A stretch of DNA of 64,000 bases from M3007 sp044230315 (lineage in GTDB: Bacteria; Bacteroidota; Bacteroidia; Chitinophagales; Saprospiraceae), in contig JBGARJ010000004.1 in NCBI GenBank assembly GCA_044230315.1, positions 184,179 through 248,178 of the forward strand, in the 5' to 3' direction. Under the pieces are notes generated by a model, which did no database searches, had not been told where the DNA came from, and worked only from the letters and a program-made list of their open reading frames with translations. Positions 41,210 through 49,897 of the stretch are shown piece after piece. Position numbers and translations under genes: made by a program. The first letter of the stretch is position 1. The number at the start of each line of letters is the position of its first letter.

Positions 41210-42137
41210 ATTCATACCCGAACTGCTTCAGCGCCCGCTCGTCATCCCGCCAGTTGCCCCGTACTTTTACGGTGAGTTCAAGGTGCACTTTGGTTTCCAG
41301 AAATCGTTCTATTTCCAGCCGTGACAGCATGCCCAATTTTTTGATGGCAGTGCCGCCTTTCCCCAGTAAAATGCCTTTTTGCGTCTCCCGCAAAACATAA
41401 ATAGTGGCCCGAATCCGGGCCAGTGGCTCACCGTTTTTGGTTTGCGTTTCCTGGAACGATTCGATGCCGACCTCACTCGAATACGGCACCTCTTCGGAAT
41501 ACAGCAAAAAAATCTTCTCCCGGATAATTTCCGCGACAAAAAAACGCTCCGGGCGGTCAGTGAGTTGATCCTGCGGGTAATAAGCCGGCCCTTCGGGCAG
41601 ATAGGATACGATTTTTTGCAGGAGGAGCGCCGTGTTCTCTGATTTCAAGGCGGAGATGGCAATGTGATCGGCCACAGGGATGCGTTTTTTCCACCAGTTT
41701 AAGGTATCGGAAATGCGTTGTTCCTGTACCAGGTCCATTTTATTCAGCACCAACAAAACAGGTGCGCCGGCCCCGGCAAGCATGCTCAGTACCGGATTAT
41801 CGTCGGTGAGTTCTTCCGTCAAATCAAAAACCAGCAGGAGCAGGTCGGCATCCTCCAGGGTGCCTTCCACCGACCGGTTCATCGCGAAGTGCATTTTGTA
41901 GGATGGGTCATGTACATAGCCCGGGGTATCGGAAAATACGATTTGGAACTGGTCGCTATTGACGATACCGATGATCCGGTGGCGGGTGGTTTGCGGCTTA
42001 TGAGTAATAATGCTCATGCGCTCCCCCACCAAAGCATTCATCAGAGTCGACTTTCCGGCATTCGGCCGACCAATAATATTGACAAACCCGGAGCGAAAGG
42101 GGGCGGGATCGGTTGGCGTGTTAGTCGTATCTGACAT
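41208..42137 (-). CDS. era: GTPase Era
   Basis: Essential GTPase that binds 16S rRNA in small-subunit assembly. 309 residues. Seen: G1 GRPNAGKST, G2 TTRHR, G3 DTPG, G4 NKMD, G5 SALKSENT, and a C-terminal KH domain with GILLGKGGTAIKKLG. The N-terminal 15 residues before G1 are poorly conserved, as is normal. The stop codon at 41208-41210 overlaps the T-tract of the plus-strand terminator of unit B. Upstream, the next minus-strand gene ends 52 bp away. Confidence 0.97.
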   Translation of the reverse strand: MSDTTNTPTDPAPFRSGFVNIIGRPNAGKSTLMNALVGERMSIITHKPQTTRHRIIGIVNSDQFQIVFSDTPGYVHDPSYKMHFAMNRSVEGTLEDADLLLLVFDLTEELTDDNPVLSMLAGAGAPVLLVLNKMDLVQEQRISDTLNWWKKRIPVADHIAISALKSENTALLLQKIVSYLPEGPAYYPQDQLTDRPERFFVAEIIREKIFLLYSEEVPYSSEVGIESFQETQTKNGEPLARIRATIYVLRETQKGILLGKGGTAIKKLGMLSRLEIERFLETKVHLELTVKVRGNWRDDERALKQFGYE

Positions 42138-42189
42138 AGCAAGCAGTTGCCTCTAAATGGGCGCAAGGTCGCTTTTTCCAACCAGACTG

Positions 42190-42774
42190 TTAGTGTGGCA
42201 GGCGTTGTATCTGACCGGATACCATGGCTTCCACCAGCTGACATACCACCTGCGGTTTCTGGCTCCGCCATTGGATATCATTGTACGCGGCGCCCAAGTG
42301 CAGGTAGTGATCGAGCCTCGAGTCGTACATTTCCTGTTCTACGTGTAGGCGAGTATTCAGTAAAGCGATCCAACCGCCTTCTTCTATGACTTCTTCTGCC
42401 CATTCTGCATAATAATCGTCGTCGGCGCTGTGAAAATTGAGCACATTTTCACAGAAGAATACAAACTTGCAAATACCTTCCCGCTGCAGCGGATCGACCA
42501 GTTCGCGCTTAAGGAACATGATGTCGTTGTGCAACGTGTCGTTCCATTCGCCAATGAGTTCGATCAGCGCGTGGCCTGAATCGTAATCGGCAAACAGAAT
42601 TTTTGCGTACAAAGTGGCCGAGCCAAATTCATCCCACTGGGGGTGCAGGTAAAAGTTGTACAACTTGTTCGTGAAATAAAATTCACTGTACTTGCGCCCA
42701 AAAAAGGGAGAGCGCTCGTCTTCCGAAGCAATGTACTGATCGCGCCAGCGAAAATGCGGTTCTATATCGTGCAT
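42190..42774 (-). CDS. Conserved Bacteroidota protein of unknown function
   Basis: A 194-residue soluble protein that I recognise as conserved in this phylum without a known role. Seen: the opening IEPHFRWRDQYIASEDERSP, FGRKYSEFYFTNKLYNFYL, then ELIGEWNDTLHNDIMFLKR, FFCENVLNFHSADDDYYAEW and EEGGWIALLNTR. It is strongly acidic and aromatic, with no signal or membrane segment. In the near-identical layout of homologues every one of these stretches is kept, which suggests a structured single domain. It has its own promoter and is placed just upstream of era, so it may be co-transcribed with it. Confidence 0.8.
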   Translation of the reverse strand: MHDIEPHFRWRDQYIASEDERSPFFGRKYSEFYFTNKLYNFYLHPQWDEFGSATLYAKILFADYDSGHALIELIGEWNDTLHNDIMFLKRELVDPLQREGICKFVFFCENVLNFHSADDDYYAEWAEEVIEEGGWIALLNTRLHVEQEMYDSRLDHYLHLGAAYNDIQWRSQKPQVVCQLVEAMVSGQIQRLPH

Positions 42775-42796
42775 GAGGACTGCGAAATCTGTCGGG

Positions 42797-42823
42797 CAAA
42801 AATAGGTGCCTTATCCTGAACAA
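42797..42823 (-). promoter_or_regulatory. Promoter of the conserved unknown gene (TTG-N16-TATTTTTG)
   Basis: On the minus strand TTG (42821-42823) and TATTTTTG (42797-42804) are 16 bases apart and lie 22 bases before the ATG at 42774. The -33 part lies within the leader of the divergent kinase gene. Confidence 0.5.
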
Positions 42824-42829
42824 TGAAAG

Positions 42830-43381
42830 ATGGCCAAGCAGAAACAATATACTTTCAAAATTGTACTCACCGGTCCGGAATCAAGCGGTAAAACCACCAT
42901 GGCTGCCGCATTAGCTGCACAGCTGCAAACTTCATGGGTGCCTGAATTCGCCCGCTATTATGTCGGCAGCCTGGGCAGGCCGTATCGCAAGGAAGACCTG
43001 ACGGCAATCGGACGGGGGCAACGCGTTTGGAATGATTGGTTTTTAGCGAAAACCCCGGAATACCTCGTGTTCGATACCGACTGGACGGTGCTTCAAATTT
43101 GGGAGCATTACCGGTACGGCCAACCCGATGACGGGTATTGGTATTGGCAAAAAGGGTACGATACCCCTCAAAATGCCGATTTGTATCTGCTATGCGCGCC
43201 CGATTTCCCCTGGGCGCCGGACCCCCTGCGCGAGCATCCGGAAGAACGTGCAACCTTGTTTGATCGGTATGAACAATTGCTGCTAGCTGCCGGCGCCCGG
43301 TATCTTACCCTTACCGGACCACCAGATGACAGGCTTGCAAGCGCAATTTCGTTGATTGGGAAATATTCAAGACTTTTGTAA
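42830..43381 (+). CDS. NadR-type P-loop nucleoside kinase-like ATPase
   Basis: A 183-residue protein matching the C-terminal kinase domain of NadR. Seen: Walker A LTGPESSGKTTM, then WVPEFARYYV (typical NadR-kinase wording), LVFDTDWTVLQIW, and YLLCAPDFPWAPDPLREHP with the conserved lid. In NadR this domain phosphorylates nicotinamide riboside, but stand-alone versions occur with other vitamin loci. It ends just before a TPP riboswitch, so it is upstream of, and not controlled by, that element; a link to thiamine salvage is only an inference from position. Confidence 0.85.
   Translation: MAKQKQYTFKIVLTGPESSGKTTMAAALAAQLQTSWVPEFARYYVGSLGRPYRKEDLTAIGRGQRVWNDWFLAKTPEYLVFDTDWTVLQIWEHYRYGQPDDGYWYWQKGYDTPQNADLYLLCAPDFPWAPDPLREHPEERATLFDRYEQLLLAAGARYLTLTGPPDDRLASAISLIGKYSRLL
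43352..43378 (+). promoter_or_regulatory. Candidate promoter for the TPP riboswitch unit
   Basis: TTG at 43352-43354 and GACTTTTG at 43371-43378 (one mismatch) are 16 bases apart, inside the 3' end of the kinase gene. The aptamer begins about 12 bases later. Confidence 0.45.
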
Positions 43382-43389
43382 CGAATTTC

Positions 43390-43480
43390 TTCATTGGGGT
43401 GCCTGTTAACAGGAGTTTACAGGCTGAGATTATACCCATCGAACCTGCCCGGGTCATGCCGGGAAGGGAACTGAGACGGG
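43390..43480 (+). promoter_or_regulatory. Thiamine pyrophosphate (TPP) riboswitch
   Basis: Seen in order: GGGGTGCC (43396-43403), GGCTGAGA (43422-43429), TATACCC, GAACCTG (43441-43447), then GGTCATGCCGGGAAGGGAA, which is the canonical THI-box core. It lies 67 bp upstream of the TonB receptor start and would switch that gene off at high TPP. The expression platform holds ACCCC (43506-43510), able to pair with the aptamer's GGGGT, and a T-run at 43537-43542, but no clean terminator stem is visible, so the mechanism is undecided. Confidence 0.93.
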
Positions 43481-43546
43481 TAGTGACATCAAAGCGTTGC
43501 CGAAACCCCTTCGACAGCGGATGCTTCACTCAACTTTTTTCACAAC

Positions 43547-45835
43547 ATGTTATTTGTCAAGTGGTTATGGCTCAACCGTGCCCGGATTGCCCTGGCGGTG
43601 GCCATCTTGTTCCCATGGATTGCTTTGGCGCAAAATCCCACTTCTTCACCACCCGATTCCCTCGTATTACGCACCGTAGTGATTCAGGCCACCCGGGCTT
43701 CCGCAAAATCTCCGGTTCCGCACACCAACCTGGATGCCGAACAAATTGCGAAGTCCAACCAGGCGCAAGACATCCCATACTTGCTGACGGCGATACCATC
43801 CCTGGTCGAATCGTCAGATGCGGGAACGGGCGTAGGGTACACGGGTATGCGCATCCGCGGGAGCGACCCCACCCGGATTAATGTAACCATCAATGGCATC
43901 CCGCTCAACGATGCCGAAAGTCAGGGGGTATATTGGGTTGACTTGCCCGATTTGGCAGCGTCGGCTGCAGAAATTCAGGTACAACGCGGCGTAGGCGCGA
44001 GCACCAATGGCGCCGGTGCTTTCGGCGCAACGGTCAACCTCGATTTGGCGCGGGTGAGCGCCGAGCCGTTTGCCGTAATCACCAATGCGGTAGGATCTTT
44101 CGGCACGCACAAGCATTCTGCCTATCTCGGAACCGGTCTGCTTGGCGGCAAACTTGCTTTTACCGGCCGTTTTTCTCAATTGGCATCGGATGGGTATGTG
44201 GATCGCGGATCGGCCGATTTAAAATCATACCACCTTTCGGGAACCTACCTCGATGACCATCAATCGATCCAGGGCCATTTGCTTTTCGGGCATGAAATCA
44301 CCTATCAGGCCTGGAACGGGCTACCTGCGCAATTTTTGGGCATGGACAGCCTCCGAACCTACAACAGCGCCGGCACCGAAAGGCCAGGTGCACCCTATCC
44401 GGATGAAGTAGACGATTACACACAGCGCCATTACCTATTGCACTACAAACGCTTGATCAGCAACAACCTGGAATTGCAACTCAACGGCCATTATACCCGG
44501 GGCTTCGGGTTTTATGAGCAATACAAAGCCAGTCAACTATTTGCCAACTATCAACTGCCTGCACTGATGCTCGGCGATACCAGCATAGAAAACACCGACC
44601 TCGTCCGGCGTTTGTGGCTGGACAATCATTTTTACGGCGGCACTTTTGCCTTGCGCTGGAGCCTTCCGTTCAATCCGCCGCAGCTGAGCGCTGCCCCCAC
44701 GATCCTCATCGGCGGCGCCTACAGCCGCTACAAGGGGCAGCACTATGGTGAAGTGATCTGGGCCACTTTCGCCATCCCAAAGGACTTCCGGTATTACGAC
44801 AATGACGCCGACAAACGGGACGGCAATTTGTTCGGGAAAATAGACCTGGCCCTTCGCTCGGGGATAGCGCTGTCGCTCGACCTGCAATATCGCCAGGTTG
44901 GGTACCGGTTTCTGGGTTATGACCGCGACCAGCAAAATGTAACCCAATCCGTTGACCTGCATTTTTTTAACCCGAAAGCAGGCGTCAACTGGCAATTTCA
45001 TCCCGATTGGGCAGCTTACGCTTTTTTCGGTGTCGGACAGCGGGAGCCCAACCGGGACGATTATACGCAATCGACCCCGGCCAGCCGGCCACGACCCGAA
45101 AAACTCTATGATTGGGAATGGGGAGTGAAGCAATCCACTCCCAATTGGAACCTTACCTTGAATTGCTTCGCCATGTTGTACCGGGACCAGCTGGTGCTGG
45201 ATGGACGGATCAATGATGTCGGCGCTTATATCAGGACAAATGTCTCCCGCAGTTACCGCAGTGGCGTGGAACTGGAAACCGCAGTACGGCTTCCGCAGCC
45301 ACGGATAACCCTGAGCGGGAATGTAGCCGTCAGCCGGAATAAGGTAAAGGATTTCATCGAATACCGCGACAATTGGGATACCGGCCTGCAGGAACAAATT
45401 TCTTACCATAATTCAGACCTGGCCTTTTCACCGGCCTGCATTGCGCGGGCTGCAATCGCTTGGGACATTTTGCCTACCGGGCACAGACAGCAGCTCGCCT
45501 TTTCACTGAGCGGGAAATACGTGAGCCGGCAATTTCTGGACAATACATCGAATACGGCGACCATCCTGCCAGCCTATTTTTTCACCGATTTTCGGGTCAA
45601 TTACGACCTGCATTCGATCATTGGGCGGGAAGCCAACCTCATTCTGACCGTCAACAACCTGTTTGATGCCCGATACGTATCCAATGGATGGGTGTACCGG
45701 TATGTTTCTCAGGGATATGACGAACGGCCGGACAATCCGTACGCCCGCCTGGAAGCGAATGGAATTTACCATGAGGCGGGATACTTTCCGCAAGCCGGGC
45801 GGAATATCATGGGCACGTTCACGTTAAAATTTTGA
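43547..45835 (+). CDS. TonB-dependent outer-membrane receptor, probable thiamine uptake
   Basis: A 762-residue outer-membrane transporter. Seen: a signal peptide of about 29 residues ending WIALAQ, a plug domain with TRASAKSPVPHTNLD, MRIRGSDPTRINVTINGIPLNDAESQGVYW and GAGAFGATVNLD, then a barrel ending in Lys-Phe after FTLKF. It has no CarboxypepD_reg domain, unlike the receptor at 7.5 kb. The upstream TPP riboswitch strongly implies that it imports thiamine or a precursor. No pnuT or thiamine kinase follows; the next gene converges. Confidence 0.93.
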   Translation: MLFVKWLWLNRARIALAVAILFPWIALAQNPTSSPPDSLVLRTVVIQATRASAKSPVPHTNLDAEQIAKSNQAQDIPYLLTAIPSLVESSDAGTGVGYTGMRIRGSDPTRINVTINGIPLNDAESQGVYWVDLPDLAASAAEIQVQRGVGASTNGAGAFGATVNLDLARVSAEPFAVITNAVGSFGTHKHSAYLGTGLLGGKLAFTGRFSQLASDGYVDRGSADLKSYHLSGTYLDDHQSIQGHLLFGHEITYQAWNGLPAQFLGMDSLRTYNSAGTERPGAPYPDEVDDYTQRHYLLHYKRLISNNLELQLNGHYTRGFGFYEQYKASQLFANYQLPALMLGDTSIENTDLVRRLWLDNHFYGGTFALRWSLPFNPPQLSAAPTILIGGAYSRYKGQHYGEVIWATFAIPKDFRYYDNDADKRDGNLFGKIDLALRSGIALSLDLQYRQVGYRFLGYDRDQQNVTQSVDLHFFNPKAGVNWQFHPDWAAYAFFGVGQREPNRDDYTQSTPASRPRPEKLYDWEWGVKQSTPNWNLTLNCFAMLYRDQLVLDGRINDVGAYIRTNVSRSYRSGVELETAVRLPQPRITLSGNVAVSRNKVKDFIEYRDNWDTGLQEQISYHNSDLAFSPACIARAAIAWDILPTGHRQQLAFSLSGKYVSRQFLDNTSNTATILPAYFFTDFRVNYDLHSIIGREANLILTVNNLFDARYVSNGWVYRYVSQGYDERPDNPYARLEANGIYHEAGYFPQAGRNIMGTFTLKF

Positions 45836-45948
45836 GTTTTCGAGCAGGCTTGGGCCGGGCATTTCAGATTATACCGATATTCCAAAACGCAGGCAGGCGC
45901 CGGACGGTCGTCCAGCACACACCAGTGTTACGGTGCAATTCTAGATGA

Positions 45949-47715
45949 TCAATTGCGCGGGATCAGCAATCGCTGGCCGGCAATCAGCGTTTCATTGGGT
46001 TCCTTATTATTCACCAAAGCCAACTCCTGCGCATTAACCTTGAATTTGATCGCGACGGAATTGATTGTATCGCCTTCGCGCACAATGTATTCCTGAAAAT
46101 ATGCCGGCTGTTTTGTCGGCTGCGTCGGATTAGTCGTGGAAGGCGCTGCAGTCGGCGCGGTAGAGGTCGGCTGCCCATAGGTGACCGGTTGCGTAGAAGT
46201 AGGCGTACTGAACAATTCCGGCAGGACTCCGGTGCCCGGGTTGGAAGGCTGCGCTACAGGCTGTTGGGGTTGATAGGCTGGCTGGGTGCCCAGGTTCGGA
46301 TAGGTGGTTGCGGGCTGGGTTGGCGCGGTGGTAGCATTGGAATTCGGGCAGCAATCTGCCACAAACAATTGCATACCGGGTTTCACCACTACTTCGCCGG
46401 TGGCCGGGAAATTGTTCAACCGGCGCATCTCCGACTCCGTAATACCGTATCGTTGCCCGATACCATACAGGGTTTCCCCCTTTTGCACGGTGTGCACCAG
46501 AGTCTGGGCCGGCGGCGTATACGGCTGGGCCGGGGCAACGCTCGGCTGCGGCTGCGGATAATTATAGGTGGCCGTCTGATAGTTGGTGTTGTTTTGCCAG
46601 TATTGGTCCTGCCGAACTACTGTGTTGTCTTCTCTGGGTAGAGCGGCCGGCTGGGTGGAGCCTTTGGAGGCCAGGGTGTTCACATTAGCCGGCGGGGTCC
46701 GCAACCAGATCTTTTGGCAAACGTTGATATGGTCCGGGTCTTTGATCTTGTTCCACGAAACAAGTGACTTGACCGGAATGGAATAAGACCTTGAAATGGC
46801 ATTCAAGGTTTCACCCGGTTGAACGATATGGTATCCTTCACCAAGGGGCTCGGGGCAATTGGCAAATTTTACAGGGGCCGGCGGACCCATGGTTCCCCCC
46901 GGATTGAGCATCGAAGCCTTCTCTTTGTCATCCTCCCGCAAAGTACCCGGGCCATAATTCACCTTGGGGGTGTACTGGGAAAGCGGCGCCGACGTACCGG
47001 GCGGTTGGGATTGGCAGCGGGCAGTAATATAATCTTCCAGGGCCATTCCGTTCATTTTGATCAGCCTGAAATGGTTGTTTTCGGCTTCTGCGGCGGTTCT
47101 GCCGGTGCGTTCGCTGGTCACTCCAATGCCTGGAACAAAATCAAACTCCGAACGCTCCTGGTTGGCCTTCGTAGGTTCCCGCTTAAAGGAGTACTCATAA
47201 TAACAGCCCCGAATCTTCAAGCCATTGAAATAAATATACCATTCGGAACTGCCGGTGGCTATATTGCTTTCATATACAAGGTTGGAAGTATCGATGGCGA
47301 ACGAGTAATTGGGCGCGCGATACAGGTAGTAGGTGCCGCTTCGGATGACTTGCGTGGCGGCAATAACGGGCATCAAGGTATATCCGGAACTGAGCTGTTG
47401 AACAATGTAAATCTGGCGGGATACATTGTTGACATCGGTCAAAAACTGATCATTAAAGGCAAAATCACGGCAATTAACGGTTGTTTTCGGCAATGTCGGT
47501 GATGTGATGCCACCGGTGCCGGTAGTCAGTACATATTGTTCGTTGGCTGTCGGGTGCACAGAAAAGGCCGTAACCGAGCTGCCGGCGTAAACATATCGGT
47601 ACTCTAATTGATCCATGCAGGCCGAATTGTACATGATATACAACGGCGTTGATTGTTGCGCAAACGCCATGCTTGCACTTAAAAGGCCCAAGAGGATAAA
47701 AGTGATTTGTTTCAT
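45949..47715 (-). CDS. Exported protein with three LysM domains
   Basis: A 588-residue envelope protein. Seen: signal peptide residues 1-20 (MKQITFILLGLL... AFAQ), an uncharacterised beta-rich domain at about 25-235 that contains several Tyr and Cys residues, then LysM1 at 294-339 (YHIVQPGETLNAIS), LysM2 at about 410-460 (HTVQKGETLYGIGQRYG), and LysM3 at about 541-587 (YIVREGDTINSVAIKF) at the very C-terminus. Linkers are rich in Pro, Gln and Thr. LysM binds peptidoglycan, so it is probably an anchored cell-wall protein. No catalytic domain is recognised. Confidence 0.88.
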   Translation of the reverse strand: MKQITFILLGLLSASMAFAQQSTPLYIMYNSACMDQLEYRYVYAGSSVTAFSVHPTANEQYVLTTGTGGITSPTLPKTTVNCRDFAFNDQFLTDVNNVSRQIYIVQQLSSGYTLMPVIAATQVIRSGTYYLYRAPNYSFAIDTSNLVYESNIATGSSEWYIYFNGLKIRGCYYEYSFKREPTKANQERSEFDFVPGIGVTSERTGRTAAEAENNHFRLIKMNGMALEDYITARCQSQPPGTSAPLSQYTPKVNYGPGTLREDDKEKASMLNPGGTMGPPAPVKFANCPEPLGEGYHIVQPGETLNAISRSYSIPVKSLVSWNKIKDPDHINVCQKIWLRTPPANVNTLASKGSTQPAALPREDNTVVRQDQYWQNNTNYQTATYNYPQPQPSVAPAQPYTPPAQTLVHTVQKGETLYGIGQRYGITESEMRRLNNFPATGEVVVKPGMQLFVADCCPNSNATTAPTQPATTYPNLGTQPAYQPQQPVAQPSNPGTGVLPELFSTPTSTQPVTYGQPTSTAPTAAPSTTNPTQPTKQPAYFQEYIVREGDTINSVAIKFKVNAQELALVNNKEPNETLIAGQRLLIPRN

Positions 47716-48013
47716 ACGTGGCTGTTTATTGAAAATCGCAGTTTAGGAGGCTTTGTTGTTTTTGTTTAAAAAAGGTCGAAATTCCTGTGCAAGATTAAGG
47801 TAAAATATTCAAAAATCCGTTTTAAAAACAGGACAAGATTTTAACCAGGGCGTTAAAAAACGAATTAACACTACAAATACGCAAATTTAATAACGCAAAT
47901 TGTATTGAAATACGTTCTTGACATAGTGCATTCCCAAGCATTTTAAACCACGGGGTGCACAGAATTTGCCGGCTATCCAAACGGGATAATCGACTACCAC
48001 CTACCTTTGCCGA
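47716..48013. promoter_or_regulatory. 298-bp divergent region, LysM protein / surE
   Basis: A+T-rich. On the minus strand a perfect -7 box TAAATTTG (plus-strand 47882-47889) would give the LysM gene a leader of about 165 nt. On the plus strand a perfect TACCTTTG (48002-48009) ends four bases before the surE ATG. Neither has a clear TTG at the -33 distance. Nothing else is recognisable. Confidence 0.45.
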
Positions 48014-48820
48014 ATGTCCAAACCACTTATATTAGTCACCAACGACGACGGAATCGTAGCGCCGGGCATCCGGGCATTGGTAGAAGTGGCCGCGCAGTTG
48101 GGCGAGGTGGTGGTGGTAGCGCCCGATTCGCCTCAAAGCGGCAAAGGCCACGCCATTACTATCCACGACCCCCTGCGACTGAAACATGTAAAAGTATTTC
48201 CGGGGATTGAAGCCTGGGAATGCTCCGGCACGCCCGTCGATTGTGTCAAACTGGCAAAACACGTCGTGCTGAAAGGTCGGCACATCGACCTCTGTGTATC
48301 CGGCGTCAATCACGGGAGCAATGCTTCGATCAATATCATTTATTCCGGTACCCTGTCGGCTGCCATGGAGGCGTCGCTGGAAGGCATCAAAAGCATTGGT
48401 TTTTCCCTGCTGGATTACAGTTTTGAAGCCAATTTCGAGCCCGGGAAACCTTGGATACATCGAATCATCCGTTTTGCGCTCGACCACTCCTTCCGTGCCA
48501 GTAAATTGCTGAATGTCAATATCCCCAATTTGGCCAACGACGCCATCCGCGGTATCCGGCTGTGCCGGCAGGCCGACGCCCGTTGGGTGGAAGAGTTTCT
48601 GGAAGGGCACGACCCGAACGGGCAGCCCTATTACTGGCTTACCGGCAAGTTCGTGAATGAAGACCGCGCGGAAGACACGGATGTGTGGGCGCTCGAAAAC
48701 GGCTATGTTTCGGTTGTGCCATCGATGCACGATCTGACGGATTATAAGGCGCTCCAAAACCTGCACGACCTGGAACACCTGTACCCGGCGGAAAGCGGCG
48801 TGGAACAGGAGCGGAATTAG
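48014..48820 (+). CDS. surE: 5'-nucleotidase SurE
   Basis: Metal-dependent nucleoside monophosphate phosphatase of the stationary-phase survival family; 268 residues. Seen: the metal site ILVTNDDGIVAPGI (Asp11, Asp12), VVAPDSPQSGKGHA (Ser ligand), and VNHGSNASINIIYSGT (Asn ligand). The start at 48014 is fixed, because the conserved strand begins four residues later. The -7 box at 48002-48009 puts the expected transcription start at or next to the ATG, so the mRNA is probably leaderless. A long inverted repeat follows the gene. Confidence 0.96.
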   Translation: MSKPLILVTNDDGIVAPGIRALVEVAAQLGEVVVVAPDSPQSGKGHAITIHDPLRLKHVKVFPGIEAWECSGTPVDCVKLAKHVVLKGRHIDLCVSGVNHGSNASINIIYSGTLSAAMEASLEGIKSIGFSLLDYSFEANFEPGKPWIHRIIRFALDHSFRASKLLNVNIPNLANDAIRGIRLCRQADARWVEEFLEGHDPNGQPYYWLTGKFVNEDRAEDTDVWALENGYVSVVPSMHDLTDYKALQNLHDLEHLYPAESGVEQERN

Positions 48821-48836
48821 TGATCAACCAATTTAG

Positions 48837-48915
48837 TTCCTGAAAAATACTGCCGGGCCTGAAAAGAGCAGGTTTCAAAAGATGCCTTTTCAGACCGGTG
48901 AGTATTTTTCAGAAA
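48837..48915. repeat. Long imperfect inverted repeat (27-bp arms)
   Basis: The arms 48840-48866 and 48886-48912 match as inverted copies in about 22 of 27 positions, with perfect 12-bp ends (CTGAAAAATACT) and an inner TGAAAAG. The loop is 19 bases. It lies between surE and a small membrane protein, with no T-tract after it. I saw no second copy in the window. Confidence 0.8.
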
Positions 48916-49047
48916 CACCCTGATGCCACCGGGCCGGGTTAATTGCCCGGCGGTCCGGCAGATGGCAATATTTTGAAGCCGATCGCTGTTAACGAGAATC
49001 GTTCGCTAAGAACAGGTTCTGATGTTCTTGAAACAATTTTGACCAAC

Positions 49048-49347
49048 ATGTTCAACAGAAATGAAATCTGGGCCGGCTTGCTGTTTGGAATTTTATTCCC
49101 TGCTCTCGGCTTCATTGCCTTGTATGAGATATTTTCCTTCCTGGAGATGAAGGGAGCGGCCAGCGGCGCCGGTTTTTCGCCTAATTTTCGGGAACGAACC
49201 GTCGCGGTTATCGCTATTGCGCTGAACATAATCCCAATGAATATCTTCCGCCGCCGCCGCTGGGATCTTTCCATGCGGGGCATCGTAATCGCGACCACCG
49301 TTCTCGCTTTCGTTTGGGTATTTCGATACAGTCTCAGCCTTTTTTAA
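49048..49347 (+). CDS. Small conserved membrane protein
   Basis: A 99-residue protein with three hydrophobic helices (GLLFGILFPALGFIALYEI, VAVIAIALNIIPMNIF and GIVIATTVLAFVWVF) and a basic cluster RRRRW. This resembles a short membrane-protein family kept in Bacteroidota without a known role. The ATG at 49048 was chosen because the family begins with a charged stretch just before the first helix; the frame is open further upstream into the inverted-repeat region. It converges with the monooxygenase-like gene 58 bp away. Confidence 0.7.
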   Translation: MFNRNEIWAGLLFGILFPALGFIALYEIFSFLEMKGAASGAGFSPNFRERTVAVIAIALNIIPMNIFRRRRWDLSMRGIVIATTVLAFVWVFRYSLSLF

Positions 49348-49405
49348 AACGCTGGCGCATTCAGAGAACTGTTTGGATGATCATCGCCGGGGCCCAAACA
49401 TATTC

Positions 49406-49717
49406 TTATAAGGCGTAGTCCCGTTCAACCTTGCAGATCCGGGTTTTATAGGCTTTGTACCACCGTTCACGTCCCAGTCTCTGGGCGATTTGATGTTCGG
49501 CATGGGCTTTCCATTGGCGAATGGCCTCAAGGCTTTCCCAATACGAAACGGTGATACCCAATTCATTCCGGGCCGATTCAGCGCCCAGAAAACCAGGTTG
49601 CCGGGCTGCCAATTCGAGCATCCGAAGGGCCATGTCTTCGTAACCGTCGTCCGTTTCCGTGCGCACGGAACTAAAGATCACCGCGTAATAAGGCGGTGCA
49701 GGAGTGTTAGCGATCAT
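49406..49717 (-). CDS. Antibiotic biosynthesis monooxygenase (ABM) family protein
   Basis: A 103-residue single-domain protein. Seen: YYAVIFSSVRTETDDGYEDMALRM, ARQPGFLGAESARNE, and ITVSYWESLEAIRQWKAHAEH, the usual ferredoxin-like ABM wording. Family members form dimeric barrels; many are haem-degrading or quinol enzymes, and many others are uncharacterised. The ATG at 49715-49717 was chosen because homologues start MIA-x-TP; an in-frame ATG 48 bp earlier is less likely. Confidence 0.88.
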   Translation of the reverse strand: MIANTPAPPYYAVIFSSVRTETDDGYEDMALRMLELAARQPGFLGAESARNELGITVSYWESLEAIRQWKAHAEHQIAQRLGRERWYKAYKTRICKVERDYAL

Positions 49718-49824
49718 ATACAGCGGGATAGTTGCACGAAAATAAGAACATGGTTGGATTTTCATCGCCGGGCTCCAACCAGGTGCTCGACCTGTTGCTG
49801 GCTTTTTGGGGAAAGGTCCAATTG

Positions 49825-49859
49825 AAAAAAAAGCGGGCGTTCAGGAATCCCGAACGCCC
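49825..49859 (-). terminator. ilvE terminator
   Basis: In minus orientation GGGCGTTC (49852-49859) pairs with GAACGCCC (49835-49842), followed by GC and eight T (49825-49832). It is 38 bp after the ilvE stop. Confidence 0.9.
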
Positions 49860-49897
49860 AGAATACTCTTGAGGCCGTATTGAAATCAGGTTTCTAC

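Noticed and set aside
45836..45948. Terminator between the thiamine receptor and the LysM gene
   Set aside because: Some short inverted repeats occur but no T-tract or stable stem; not supported.
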